From Physcomitrium patens (taxonomy: Eukaryota > Streptophyta > Bryopsida > Funariales > Funariaceae): 64,000 nt of DNA. Positions 31,085 through 43,180 of the stretch are shown here, one piece after another. Both the position numbers and the translations under genes were made by a program. The notes under the pieces are model-generated. The model saw nothing but the letters and a program-made list of their open reading frames with translations, ran no database searches and had not been told where the DNA came from. The number at the start of each line of letters is the position of its first letter. Position 1 is the first letter of the stretch. The DNA is taken from the NCBI RefSeq assembly GCF_000002425.4, contig NC_037253.1, positions 15,415,884-15,479,883 on the forward strand. The letters run 5' to 3'.

Positions 31085-31605
31085 TGTTACAAAAGGGAGA
31101 GTCGACCCAATTGATTGGACCATAGTAAGAAGTAGGAGGGGGGCTCTTGACAAGCATCGTATTTTCTTTTGTGATTAAAGAAAAAATGACAAACATGGTA
31201 TGAGAAAGCAAGGTTAGAGACCGATTGGAAGGAACGGCAAGAACGGCTACAAGTAGATGTTGCGATGTTGCAGACTAAACTAGCTGCATTAGCGAAGGAG
31301 GCCAATAATTTAAGACGGACCAATATACGAGTTTCAGCGACAACACCTTCAGAGATACCTTTGAAATCGATAGAAGAATGGCAGAAGATGTTGGAGGAGT
31401 GTGACAACCAAATTACTTGACGTAAGTCTGAGGTACGGAAATTGGGTTTGTTGAATGAAGATCTGACAGCGCATTTGGATGGAAAACCCTCGAATATCGA
31501 GGCAGATGACGAAGATATAAAGAGGAAAAGGTCACCAATTTAAAGGGTGATAAGCCAACACCATCAACTGAAGAAGCCAACACTGCTACGTCTTTATAAG
31601 TTGAC
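31085..31605 (+). pseudogene. A coiled-coil ORF downstream of integrase
   Basis: Broken reading (RLQVDVAMLQTKLAALAKEA, then SIEEWQKMLEECDNQIT, a stop, and KSEVRKLGLLNEDLTAHLDG) with heptad-like Leu/Ala spacing. It sits between integrase and 3' LTR. The second A copy (63413-64000) has a similar coiled-coil-rich reading in the same position, so it is an element gene and not flanking DNA. Function unknown. Confidence 0.55.
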
Positions 31606-31651
31606 GCTAAATAATGTTTGTGAGGATGGTGCATAATTAGGAGTGAAGCTA

Positions 31652-32347
31652 TGTAGAATAGATAAATAAACTTTGTTGTAAGTTATTGGTTGGTTATTGA
31701 TAACCTTGAGAATTAGATTAATGGCTAAGCAGTTTAGTTGGTAACAGTAGGTTGTTAGTGGAATAAATGGTTAAGAATTCAAAGGGCCATAACCTTTGGA
31801 ATCTACTGGCCGACAAATCATCTTTTTGATAGGATAAAGAAGTTGAAAAAAGAGAGATCGGGGCAAGACTATGAGAGTCGTAAGCCAAGAGCTAGACTGA
31901 GAGTCATAAGCTGGAGCAAGCTTGGTGCTACCTCTTTTTGTTTCTTTATTGTTGACGAGTAATAAATAGTTTCCGAATATTGAGAAGTTCGTCTAGAGTG
32001 CCAGACTGTGATAGTCATAAGCCAAGATATTAAATTTTGTGTGATGAATTGAGAAACTGAATACAATAGGTAAGGTAGAGATCAATAATTGAATATATAA
32101 CAATCGAAAGAGAGTAAGCGGGAGATGAATTGATAAGAATATGGAAGTATTGTTGAATTGATAGTCATAGAATGGATTATGTGTTGAATTAAGATGGAAG
32201 TAGAAAGCCTTAGTATTTTGTAGTTTGATAATTGATTTCAAATAGTTAGAATACAGTGAATTATGACACTAACAGACCCAGTTTATATAACTAGTCTTTC
32301 CTCGTGTTCGAACCCACCTCTATTAGTTCAATTGCTTTGGTATATTA
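31652..32347 (+). repeat. A 3' LTR (first copy)
   Basis: Begins TGTAGAATAGATAAATAAAC after GGAGTGAAGCTA. It matches 17048-17132 plus 23422-23812, then continues with sequence found in the solo LTR at 50805-51581 (inverted). The last ~20 bases expected (GACAATCACA) are missing where E resumes. Confidence 0.8.
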
Positions 32348-33373
32348 AAGCTTGAAGACAAGGAGAACAACAGAAAGATAAGAAGGCAAGGCTTGGATTG
32401 TCAAAAACTTAGCATAATTTTGTATGACTTCTTGATACCATTCTATATGTCACAATGTCCTTTCTACTTCTTTTACCGTGGTAGGAGGTTTGAAGTCTAT
32501 AATAACTTTGATCTTTTTTGGATCGGATTTTCTATCCTTTTTCGACACCACATATCCTAATAGAACCCCTTTTTGAACTGCTAGGAATATTTTGTTAGGA
32601 TTTAGTGCAATCTTGGCCTTTCAACAATATTGAAGACTAGTTTGGATACATTCCAAATGTTTTGTCTTAGAAGACTGGGTGCTAAAGTCGTCCATAAACA
32701 CTATCATTGACTTGTATAGAAGGTCAAAGAAAACATAGGACATAGCCCTTTGAAATGCTGTTGGAGCATTACAAAGTCCAAAAGTCATCACTACATAAAT
32801 AAAAGCACTCCATAGTGTACTAAAAGCAGTTTTGTGACAATCCTCTTGAGTTATGGATATTTGATTATATTCCGAATATTCATCCATAAATATATAAAGT
32901 TCATGACCTGCCACTTCTTCTAAAATGGCATTAATAAAATAGAAAGAAAAATGATCTTTTTGAGTGCACTTGTTAAGTTTCCTATAATCTATGCACACTC
33001 AAAGTTTTCCATTCTTCTTTTTGACTAAAACTAAAGGTGAAATCCAATCCATAATTTCTACAGGTTGAATAAATCTTGCTTGGAGGAGTTTTTATAATTC
33101 TAACTTGACAATTAATTAGAGATTGGGATTCATTTTTCTTTCTTTTTGTCTCATAAGAATTAAATTGAGGAGAAAAAGGATTCTATATTGGGCTGCTTCT
33201 GGAGGTATGTCCTTAAGATCTTTATAAGACCATGCAAATACATTCCTATACTTTATAATTAACAACTTATAACTTGTCAACTCATCTTCTATCAATTGAA
33301 TCTCTACTTTGATGAGTTTTGGATTCTCTTTCTTTAAAGATACATCCATTAATTTATAATCAAGGTTGTACAC
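32348..33373 (-). pseudogene. E reverse transcriptase
   Basis: The minus-strand region upstream of RT (YRNVFAWSYKDLKDIPPEAA near 33270) leads to the RT core: CIDYRKLNKCTQKDHF, AGHELYIFMDEYSEYNQISI, MTFGLCNAPTAFQRAM, then the polymerase box FMDD near 32690. The connection region includes PTTVKEVERTLW near 32480. The NAPTAFQRAM and FMDD forms are typical of the OTA clade. The frame is broken between 33116 and 32998 and again near 32620. RNase H, expected next, is missing at the A junction. Confidence 0.85.
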
Positions 33374-33989
33374 ATGAGCTTATTCTATAGGGCCTTTATA
33401 CCAATCATTTAGAATTTGTGGATAAATAATTATATTATTTCTAGTTATAAGACCATTAGAAGTTTGTTTAAATTATAAGGGTGGAATAAAATTACCTTCT
33501 TCTATTAATTCATCTAATTCATGAACTTGAGTGCTATCAAAGTTTAATCCAAAGACATCTTTAAAATTGATGTAATCTACCAAAGTTACTAAATCTACTT
33601 CTATTTCATTTTTTTCTAAGTGACAAAATTATCTATGAAGTTAACACTTACAACCTCACTTCTACTTGAAGTAGTATGAGTTTTCAACCATTGGATGAAT
33701 TTTCCATCATCTTCCCAATCATACAATCCTGGATCCATATAACTTAATAGGATAGGTTGAATTACATTAGAATAAGCCAATTCCTTTGTTCCTAAATTGA
33801 AAAATCTCACTTTTTTTTCTTTTAATTCATTCTATGGTTGTGGGTTTAGAATCTCATCTTTTGAATAGTGAGATGAATTTTTTTCTAAAAATAATCCATG
33901 GGATTGAATGAAGATTTTTGTGAGGTTTTTTAGTAGACCATAAATAATATGGGATTTTTTACTACCTCAATCAATCTTTGCACTTGTTG

Positions 33990-34250
33990 CCCTTAATCAT
34001 GGTCTACCTAGAAGCAATGGATATGAATTTTTGTTAAGATGCATGTATATAACATAGAATGTGAGGGAATACTCTTCACTCCCTATCATCATCCTACAAC
34101 CAATATTTTGCTCCAAAGAAGTATCTTGGCTTTGATTAGCCATATTAATCACACAGGGAGAGGATCCAACGATACTAAGTCCTAATTTTTCCATAGTTCT
34201 TACTGGCATAATATTTAATCAACTACCTCCATCTACAATGATATAAGGTA
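33990..34250 (-). pseudogene. E aspartic protease
   Basis: The catalytic segment VDGGS is followed directly by a stop and then LNIMPVRTMEKLGL. The second half has YSLTFYVIYMHLNKNSYPLL and LGRP. This is a gypsy protease of OTA type. It lies 0.6 kb upstream of the RT segment in element order. Confidence 0.75.
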
Positions 34251-34477
34251 TGATTTTATCGATTATAGATACTTCTAACTTGATTGCCTTTACCTCTTAA
34301 ACTACTTGAATCGTTCTAAAATAGGCTTGAACTTTTTCTTTGGACCTTTGGTGTCTCTTAATAGGCAAGCTTATTTTAAAGTTTTTTTTTCATTATTGGA
34401 AAAACCTCCAATAATTGAGCAATAGTTATATCAGCATTGATTTTGTTCAAGTCTTCTCATAAATCATAAGACTTCCT

Positions 34478-34478
34478 T

Positions 34479-34516
<38 letters not shown>
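34478..34516. repeat. Poly-T tract in E
   Basis: Near-uninterrupted run of about 39 T, an obvious slippage site. Confidence 0.9.
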
Positions 34517-34521
<5 letters not shown>

Positions 34522-35559
34522 AATGAGATACCACCTTTTAGTTTAGGAATCCTAAGACCTTTCCATTCTTTTGTAGAGGAGAATTCTTCTACAAGGATTT
34601 TTTTTCTTTTCCTATTTTAGTTTTTTGAGTGGTAGTAGATTCTAAATTATGGGACATTTTTTTTGCTTTCCTCACATTATCCATTGCTTCTCTTCTAACT
34701 TTGTTTAAATTAGAAAAATGGTGAGAGTCTTTTAAATTTTTCTCTCTATCTATTGACGTAGGAGGGGGAGGACTGATATATATAGACCTTGTGATGATTG
34801 CTAAGGCTGGCATATTAGGAAACTTTTTATCTTTATAAGGTGTTCTTTCATGAGAAATGTAATGTGTTTGAGAAGACAATGATTGATCTCTAAGACGTTG
34901 AGAACCTTGTTCTTCAGTTGATATTTCCAAATACTTTACATCTTGTGGATTTCTTCCCTTGTTTTGTTAGACATATTAAGGTTGATTTATGTTTAATGAA
35001 ACAAATCCTCTCTATATATTTAAACTTGAAGGGAGGTGTTGGATTTCATGATTATTATTATAATCATAGAACATATTAGGAGGTCTTAAGGTATTTTCTG
35101 GATTTAGATTTCTTGTCTCCTTCAATTGGTCTTGGGCTTGCTGTTGATAATTTTTTTGTGAAAATTTTAAAGGAATCACCTTCTCAAGTTGCCTACACAT
35201 ATTTATAGGATGATTTCTCCTACAATTTCTACATACTATCCTATTTTCTATCTAATACTATTTGATAGATGTCTTTTTCCGCAAAAGTAGTGTACCTCGT
35301 GTTATTGTCATTGCAGGTTCTTAAAGCCATAGTTGAAATTTTCTTGAGGTTGGAATTAGGAATTTGAATCTACCATACGTTGGTTTCGATGAAGTGGAGC
35401 ATATAATTGTGGCCCTCTTTGATTTTATTGGTGATTTTGTTGGTTTGAGTAAAAGTAACTTGTATGCTCTGATTGACCACACTGAGTGCAACAAAGTCGT
35501 GAGGTGTGCCTATCGGATTCTATAGGAGGTGGAACTTGGTTTGGATTTTGATTTTTAAT

Positions 35560-36462
35560 TAAAAGAGTCATTTATTCTTACATAACCTTCATTTGTTGGG
35601 CAAGTTCATTTTGAAATCCTTGTTGGCTTTGAAAGACTTTGTTCTTAAAGTCCTCCTTCCATTTATTCCTATCTTTTGGATATTTTAATTTGAAAAGGTT
35701 GGGAAGTAATCTAACCTCTAAAGGTGTTGGATAGTGGTGTATAGGTAGAAATTGAATTTTCTCAATCCCATATGAATGCCTTTGGAAATTTCCTATGTTT
35801 TGAACATGTATTGGAATGAAGCTTGGTATTCTATAATCTTCCTTTCTCCATATTTGTTCTTGCTGCTTATCAATATTTTCAATCACTCGAGCTAATTTTT
35901 TGGCCTCTTCTAAATTATCTACTCTTTTCTTAAAGATCTCTCAAATTATTCCCTCACTATTAAACTCTTGAATAAAAAAATGGGTGAAGATATCATCCGT
36001 AAAAAGAGTTTTCACGAATTTGGTATTTACAAGCTCAAATTGTCAAATGTATTCAATGATTTCTTTTCCTTTTCCTTACCTCAAAGAAAAAAAGGCTGTA
36101 AGAACATTGATTTGCCCTACTTCTCACCTAAACTTTTCTAAAAATATTCTCAAAAGCATGTCCCAGTTCTTAAAAGTTTGAGAGGGATGGTTTCTATACC
36201 ATTCATAAGCCCCATATTGTAAGATACTTAAAAACCACACAAGATAATAATCCAGATAGGTTATTAAATACGTCATGAGAAGTTTCATGAATCTCTTCAC
36301 GTGTGCCAATAGATCATCGTTTCTAGTTCCTTTAAATATAAGGAGGTTGTGGGGCATAGGAGCTGCTTGCAATCCCTCTTGAATTACAAAGGACAAACCT
36401 CTTGGCTGAACCAAGGGATTTATAGGTATAGAATTTGGAGAGACTTCTCTTCCACAATCCAT
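35560..36462 (-). pseudogene. E gag
   Basis: ATG at 36462 (MDCGREVSPNSIPINPLVQP), then the retrotransposon gag core: FKGTRNDDLLAHVKRFMKLL, ILQYGAYEWYRNHPSQTFKN, W..LLRIFLEKF, then a stop. A second part (35886-35578) is rich in His/Pro/Phe. Possible knuckles follow near 35490 (CTQCGQSEHTSYFC-like) and 35225 (CRNCRRNHPINMC-like). Several stops and frameshifts are present. Confidence 0.7.
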
Positions 36463-37613
36463 TGAAGAAGAACTAGGTCTTGATTCTTTTCCTACTTGAT
36501 TTATTCCTTAAGAAAAATTAAGAGATTTTCAATCCAACCTTTCTTCTCCTACCACTTGGTTACGATTTAATTCCAATGGATTGATTACAAATATGTCTTG
36601 TGAGGTTATAGGTAAATCTCCTTCATCCAACCATTAGACCTTAATTCTTCTAATTTTTGGCATGGATTTTTTAATAGCCTTCTCCGGGTTTTCAATCGGT
36701 GGGACTAATTTAAGTTGTCTAAATCTAGTGGAATGGTGCATCTAACATGACTATAGATATAATGTTCATCTAGACTAATAATTTAAACATATCTATCTCT
36801 ACAAAATCTAGTTAAAATGTTTTGACTTTTTCACCTATAACCCACTTATAGTATCTTCTGACATATAAGGAAAACAAAATAGAAACAACTAAAGGAGAAA
36901 TGCTTGCTTAAGTATCACCCCAAGCAAGACTATTCTTAATTTTAATTATTATATAGAATTAATATTGTGTAGGAGTGACCTTAAGCAATCTTAATTGTGA
37001 AAAAGAATTCTGTACAGGGACGGCAAGGAGCCCAAGCTCTCATTTTTTCTTACTTTTTCACAATAAGATAGTTAAGGAATTACCTACTATAACAATTAAC
37101 AACAAAGATTATATTACAAAAATAATTCCTTGGAAACAATTCATACCACATTGAAGAAGAACTAACCTAGTTACATCTCCAGCTAACCTATCACTTATTA
37201 ACAAACTTTCGGAATACATAACTTCTTTCCTAGCTGATCTCGACTATACGTTCTAAGTATGGATTTAAGGTTTAAGGATAATGGATTAAAGGTTCTATCT
37301 ACCTTCTCCCATCCACATCTACAAGAGAGATTGGAGACTTACCTCTCTTGCATCTTCTTCCTAGATTCTATCTTCCAACTCCTACCTCCCACTCTTTGTA
37401 TTCAAGCAACTTTTTAAAATTTCAAAAAAAGAATAATTGACAAAGTTTAAGGACTTACTTGGTTACAAGCTATTAATATTTTCTTCTTTTCTTCTTATTC
37501 TCCTTTTCCTCAAACCACAATCTATTTTAGAAAAATAAATTTGAAACTAAATAATTTTTGTTAAAAATATATTCACCTTGGATTATGATTTAAACTTATT
37601 GGTCTTTTCTTCT

Positions 37614-37648
<35 letters not shown>

Positions 37649-38659
37649 CTTCTAAATTCCTTCTATCTAATCCTTCTACCTATTTCTTCTTCTTGAATCT
37701 CTTCTTCTTTTGTTGATGAAGAATTTTCTTGAATTCTTCTTAAGCTCCTTCTATACTACTCTTGTAAATAGAAGGGATTTGAGGAGTGGAGGGAGTGATT
37801 AAATCTCCCTACCACTAGAGAAAGGCCCTCCATTAGAAATTTACAAGGATGCAAAGAGATGATAAAAGAGGTGGAAGGAGTGATTAAATCTCCCTACCAC
37901 TAGAGAATGGCCCTCAACTAGAAAATTTACAAGGAGAGGGAGTAATGAAACCTTGACGACGAGCTCTACCCTTGATGCTTTGGAAGTGATAACCAATCCT
38001 AAAAAATCCACTACATAATGCTAGTACTAACATTTAACTACTCAAATTCTACTTAGGATTAGAATTAACACTATTGCAAAGAAATAAATTAATGAATAAA
38101 TGAAAAATATACTAACTTACTTCAATACATAAAATTATCATACATAAAAAAAAATTAAAATTAAAATAAAATAATTAAAAAATTAAAAAATTAAAAACTA
38201 AAAATAATAATATTAGTAAATAAAAGTAAAAGTAAGAATTAATATAAAATGATAAGTAAAAGTCAAAATAAAATTTTAAATAAAATAGAATAGAAGTAAA
38301 AATAAAATTAAAAATTAAAATTTAAAGTAAATTAAAAGTAAAAAATAAAAATAAAATTAAGAGTTAAAAACCAAATAATATTAATTAAAAATTAATGTGA
38401 AATTAAAAATTAAAAGTAAAATTAATATTAATATATTTTTTTATTAAAATAATTAATTTATTTTAATAATATTATTTTATTTTTAATTTTAATTGATTTC
38501 AATATTTTTATTTTTATTTTTATTATTTATTTTTTTATATTTTCAATTTAAGTTTAAATTTTTTTTTATAGTTTGATATAATTAAAAAAAAATTAAAAAC
38601 AAAGTTTACAAGTATAACATAAAATCAATAATGTAAATGAGTGAAAAGATAGAAATCAC

Positions 38660-39230
38660 TTACCTCAATTGTATTCCGCTTAAGGCAGCAATCCCTCTCT
38701 ACTCCAAAAATCGCCAAAATTTTAATTTTGATTCAATAGCACCAAATTTTGTACCACTAAAATTTCAACCCAAAGGTTCTTGTACTCGGAATTTTCCAAT
38801 ATTAAATTTTCACCAGGCACTAAGAAATGCCTTTCTTAACATGAGGTACATGAAACTGCCAAGGCAGTGAACCCCTTTCTAGTCTAAAACTCACTATAAA
38901 TTCGTATCAATTCCAATTTGAACGTGCAATAGCTTTTTGAAAAGCTAACATCAACATACACAACTTCAAAAAGTTTCACTATCAAATATGTAACCTATGA
39001 AAACAATTTGATGAAAACCTGAGAGCAACTTGGAGTACACAAAACTGCCAAGGTAGTGAATCCCCTTCTAATAAAAAATCTACTAAAAATTCAATTTTAG
39101 TCCAATTCAAACGTGTAATAGCTTTTTAGAAAGTTCACATCAAGATACACAACCTAAAAAACTTTGAAGTTCAAAAACGAAACAATTAAAAACTGATTGA
39201 CGAAAATCCGAGAATAAATCAATAATCAAT
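38660..39230 (+). repeat. Degenerate ~185-bp tandem repeats in E leader
   Basis: The second and third units start near 38854 and 39043 (189 bp apart) with AAACTGCCAAGGyAGTGAAyCCCCTTCTA, and the first near 38673 is weaker. Each contains CAATTymAACGTGyAATAGCTTTTT. Confidence 0.6.
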
Positions 39231-39409
39231 TCAACAATGAAATTTTTACTATCTTGTAAAGTAAGAAATATAAATGCTTTGGTTCCACTAATAAAGAAGA
39301 GATGTAGAACACTTATCAATGATGAAAAGCTACTTGAATTTCTCACTCAACAAAACCAAGTACAATCAATTACAATAAGCAACTTCACATCCACACACAC
39401 CTATTGGAA

Positions 39410-39437
39410 GCACCATCTCCGAGCAAACGCACCAAAA
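39410..39437 (-). other. E primer-binding site region
   Basis: The minus strand after the LTR reads TTTTGGTGCGTTTGCTCGGA, a decayed form of the TGGCGCCGTTGCCGGGGA segment that follows the 5' LTR in plant Tat/Athila elements (tRNA-Asp type). Confidence 0.7.
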
Positions 39438-40646
39438 TGTGAGTGTAAATTTCACCCCTCTACCCAAATTACAAGATGGCTTCAATTAAGAGTTTCTTGT
39501 AATCCATAGTATGAAGTGAAAGATGCAATGAAAAAGAGCAAAAGAAGAAACAACACAAACAACTGAAAGAAATGTATACAAGCAAATACACACTCTAAAA
39601 CTCGGTCACAGTTTGTTTACGAAGTTTTCATCTAGTAAAAAATAAAAAGTAAAAGTATATTTTTACGAAGTCAATTTTTTAAACTTTCCAATGATATAAG
39701 AAACATGTAAATCCGAGTTACTATAAGTAAGTTATGAAGGTTTAAAAATAACAAGTAAATAAATAAAAGTTAAGTAAAAATGTTTTACCTCAAGGATAAC
39801 TTGCTTATAGGTCAAGGATTTGAGCCTCACTAAGGCTGACATGTAGTGTATATTAGTTGTCTAATGAGGCCTTGAGGTCTTAGTCTTATCTTCCTACCTA
39901 TACCCAAAGTGCTACAACCCATATGGGACTTGTGCACCTTCCTTCTTACAAGGACTACACTAGCTGTTGGTCCTCCTATTTTCTACTAGTAAAACTCATT
40001 TTTTTATATTTTTGACTTCGTCATGGTACTCAAAAACATCCAATTAGCTTAGGAATTTATTGTTTCCTTTAAAACTTACTCTCTTTCTTCATAATGGCTT
40101 CCGAAGTGATAAAACTCATTTTTACTAAGATCTTAAATATTGTTCTAAAAATTCCTAAAAAATTATAAATAAATTATAAATAAATTCTAGAAAAACTTAT
40201 AATATTCACATAATACTAATATCTATGTAAAGCTACATTTTCCTATCTTTGTGATTTTTGGTAATAATAAACATCAATTTAAATCCATTATAAATCCTAT
40301 TTTTTATATCAATAACTAAAATGACATGAGATTCTTTCTCATGATTCTTTTAACTACTAATATTTATAGTTTTTATAAATATTATATATATATATATATA
40401 TATATAGAAGACCAATATAAATATTGGTTTTAATAAATAATCCTTGATATTCAATAATAAATAAAATACTAAATAAACAAAGATAATTACCTCCAAGACT
40501 TACTAAGATTCTATCTCCACTACTAACATTCTAATTTTCTATTTCTCAAAGGATTTCTATACTACTCACCATATATTGTGATTTAAAGCATTCAAAATGC
40601 ATATTTTTATCCTAAAACAACAAGTGAGTCAATTTGATGACTCATA
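39438..40646 (-). repeat. E 5' LTR
   Basis: 1209 bp matching 7428-8627. A (AT)n tract is expanded at about 40383-40406. Flanked on the right by TTCTT, the partner of ATCTT at 7423-7427. Confidence 0.85.
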
Positions 40647-41035
40647 TTCTTCTAATCGACAACAACATAAAACCTCATTATAAAATAGAACAAAATAGAC
40701 CAGAACAAAATTAAATAGAATTAAAAAATATAGGACATAAAAGATAAAATTATGTAAATAAAATAAAATAAAACAGAACTAAATAGAAAGATACAAAACG
40801 AAACTTTACTAAGAGGGAAGGTCCAAAGCCATATCTGATCAAATGCTCCAAAAGGCCTTAGTTAGTCTTATTTATATTTTGTTCTATTATCCTGGAATTT
40901 TTATAATATTATTAAATGATGGATCCCACTTAGATAACTACTCTAATCTCTTTTTAGAAAGTTCTATGGTGGATCCTATATAGTCCACTAACCTAGCCTT
41001 AATTCTAGAAACTTCTATAATTTTTCAACCATGGT
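40647..41035 (-). repeat. K 5' LTR, fragment right of E (probable)
   Basis: AT-rich sequence between E and fragment I with no coding signal. By position it should be the rest of the K LTR into which E inserted. No second copy exists here to confirm it. Confidence 0.35.
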
Positions 41036-42401
41036 TCAGACTATTTATTCCTATGTGTCAATAATATAAATATTTTATCTACACTCTATTACATCATATG
41101 TTTTTTCTTAAGCCATATAAGACAATAGATATACCAAAAAGATGACAACTCCCACCTCTTCCTATAGAAGTAGATAATAGCTAAAAGTATGAAATTAAAG
41201 AAGTCTTAGACTGAAGGCGGTGCCAAAATAAGTTAGAATATCTTGTTCATTGGTACAAATATAATATTAGTAAATAAATATAAAAGCTAATTAAAAATCT
41301 TATAAATATAATAAATAAAGTTGATACTTTTTATCAAAATTAAGATCAAGGATAAGAAATCTTTGATATAAAAGAACTACAGTTCAAGAAAGATTGCATT
41401 AATCTTCTATTCTTATTTGCAATTTTTTATATATTTGTGGACCTAAGAAGATAGAGAGCCATTAGCCAATAAATTCAACTCAAGAGTTATTATTTGTGGA
41501 CTTATTAGACAAAAGATTGTGATTATTGCAACCTTTAAGACAATATAATCTAAATGAAGACCTTCAAGAATGATATGTTCTTCCTTGAATAGATGGCAAG
41601 ATATATTACATTTTATATTACAATCTTGGAAGAGACTTTTGATGTTTGATAATTTTATTAGAATTAAGAACGATTTTTGAGGATATTACAAATATTTTAT
41701 TTAAAAAGAGTTATGAAGGCCTCAACAATGATTAAATAATAGGATGATTATCTCTCCATATAATAGGTCATTATCAATGGTGATGACGACCTATCAATTA
41801 TCTTGATAGATAATAAAGATTAGAGTATAGAACAAATATAATTTTCCGCATTTTAGATTTCTTCAACATGTAATCATTATTCGTTGTAGAACTTGTTTCC
41901 AAAAAGAAAAGTAATGTTACAAACATATATATTTATTCCATAATTACTATGATATTATAAATAGATAAAAATAGGCTAATTTGATAATATTCTTATAGAA
42001 AAACTTTCTAATAGCTTTGTAGACGTGGTTTCATCTTTATACATGTTTGTAGGTAATTGGTAGATTAGAAACTTGGCCAATAAGTTAATCATGTATTGTA
42101 TGTATTGATATCTTGTTGTACAAGCTAATAAAGTGGCGCATATATAAGAAACTTTCTTTGCAAGTTAAGATACATATCTTATAAATTAGACACATGTCAA
42201 AAGAGCTGTAAAATATTGCCACATAGCTTCTAATTAGATAGTATATATGGAGGCAAGAGTGATGCCTTCTTCACTCTTATCAATCCCTTTCTAATCCTTA
42301 GTCTTATTTCAAGATTTTTTAGTCTTCTTGTCTTTGATAATAGCTACTTTAGTTTTATATTATACTATCTTTGAATAATTTTCTAGCCTTTTCAAGTGAC
42401 A
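41036..42401 (+). mobile_element. F-family fragment I: chromodomain, extra ORF, 3' LTR
   Basis: Plus-strand 3' end of an F-like element. The end of integrase (KPYKTIDIPKR near 41110) leads to a chromodomain (VLD near 41205, NKLEYLVHWYKY near 41225). Sequence matching F's extra ORF follows at 41450-41880, including the NQQIQLKSYYL-like start and the LNND segment. A purine run and LTR 41915-42401 (TGTTACAAACAT ... AAGTGACA) complete it. All reading frames are destroyed. The 5' part is absent at the K junction. Confidence 0.75.
41915..42401 (+). repeat. I 3' LTR (F family)
   Basis: 487 bp. Contains TAATTAGATAGTATATATGG and CTTCTTCACTCTTATCAATC, the counterparts of F's TATA box and transcript start. 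Confidence 0.75.
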
Positions 42402-43180
42402 TAAGAGTGTATTGATCTAATAGTTCTTTGAGATTCATGTCGTTAATAATACTTGAGTTTAAGAAAAACCTTCTTTGCTTATTGTGGTTGAATAGTTGTT
42501 TGCAAAACTCTAGATAGACTTTGTATATTATATAGGTACTTACTTTGCTTACAATTGTGCAACATATGCTTGGAGATCAAGTAGATTGTATTTGAAAACA
42601 TGAAAGTAGTACCATCTTCTTTTTCTTATTGAAGTATTATAACTTTCTTGCTTAATAAAAAATCATAATATAAATTTCTTTATCACCTCCAATGAATTGA
42701 TTTCACATCTTTTACTATGAGCTTCAAATCACACAATATAAATATACAATATCCTTATGTCTTTTGTATTTCAAGAATAAAGGCAATTTATGTAAAGTGT
42801 CAAATCTACATCTAAGTCAAAGTCATAAAAATGCTCACAATGAAGTCAAACTTCCGATTTATATTTGCAATGTTTGTAATGAAAACATTTAGAAAAACTG
42901 TGTACTATATTTTTATTTTAGCAAAACATGATCAATTTCTAATAGGGCTGTTTTAGAATTCAAAAATTTAATAAAAGTATAACCAATAGTAATGTTATGT
43001 GAACTGGACATTTGTAGAGAAATATTAGGACAAAAGATTAGGATTGGAATACTCCAGAACAATCACAAGCAGGGTTCTTATTTTATTTTATTTTAATATT
43101 TGCATGATTTTAACAACATTATGATGATGACATAAATAATATATAATGGTAAGAATAATAATAATAATAATAATAATATT
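42402..43180. other. Intergenic, AT-rich; nothing recognised
   Basis: No ORF, LTR end or RNA gene found. It ends with an (AAT)n microsatellite at about 43153-43179. Probably ancestral host DNA upstream of NFS1. Confidence 0.6.
43153..43179. repeat. (AAT)n microsatellite upstream of NFS1
   Basis: About nine perfect AAT units at the edge of the AT-rich host DNA. Confidence 0.9.

Larger units (their letters stand above)
17048..32347 (+). mobile_element. Gypsy element A, first copy (plus strand), gutted and nested
   Basis: Its 5' LTR begins at 17048 (TATAGAATAGG, originally TGTAGAATAG) and is split by C. After C it continues to 23812, where D1 begins. Beyond D2 (30378) follow A's integrase end, a coiled-coil ORF, a polypurine-like GGAGTGAAGCT and the 3' LTR (31652-about 32347). 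Gag, protease, RT and most of integrase are absent, apparently removed with the D1-D2 junction. Inserted in E between RT and integrase. The right LTR end and part of E's pol are also lost, so no target duplication can be read. Confidence 0.7.
36500..39437 (-). other. E 5' leader, non-coding
   Basis: No sustained reading frame between gag and the 5' LTR. It contains an 85-bp tandem duplication (units start 37792 and 37877), poly-T at about 37618-37644, a very AT-rich TAAAA-type block at 38140-38600, and three degenerate ~185-bp units (38660-39230) sharing AACTGCCAAGGCAGTGAAcCCC. Long non-coding leaders are usual in OTA elements. Confidence 0.6.
7428..40646 (-). mobile_element. OTA-lineage (Tat/Athila-like) gypsy element E, hosting nested F, A, C and D
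   Basis: The two LTRs (7428-8627 and 39438-40646, both about 1.2 kb, start TGTRAGTG, end CTCACA/CTCATA) bracket minus-strand gag, protease, RT and integrase segments in the correct order once the insertions are removed. Flanking 5-mers are ATCTT (7423-7427) and TTCTT (40647-40651), a 4/5 match. Removing F (8868-15238) and A with its contents (17048-about 32347) leaves about 11.5 kb, a normal size for this lineage. RNase H is missing at the A junction. All ORFs are broken. E was inserted into K's LTR. Confidence 0.8.
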
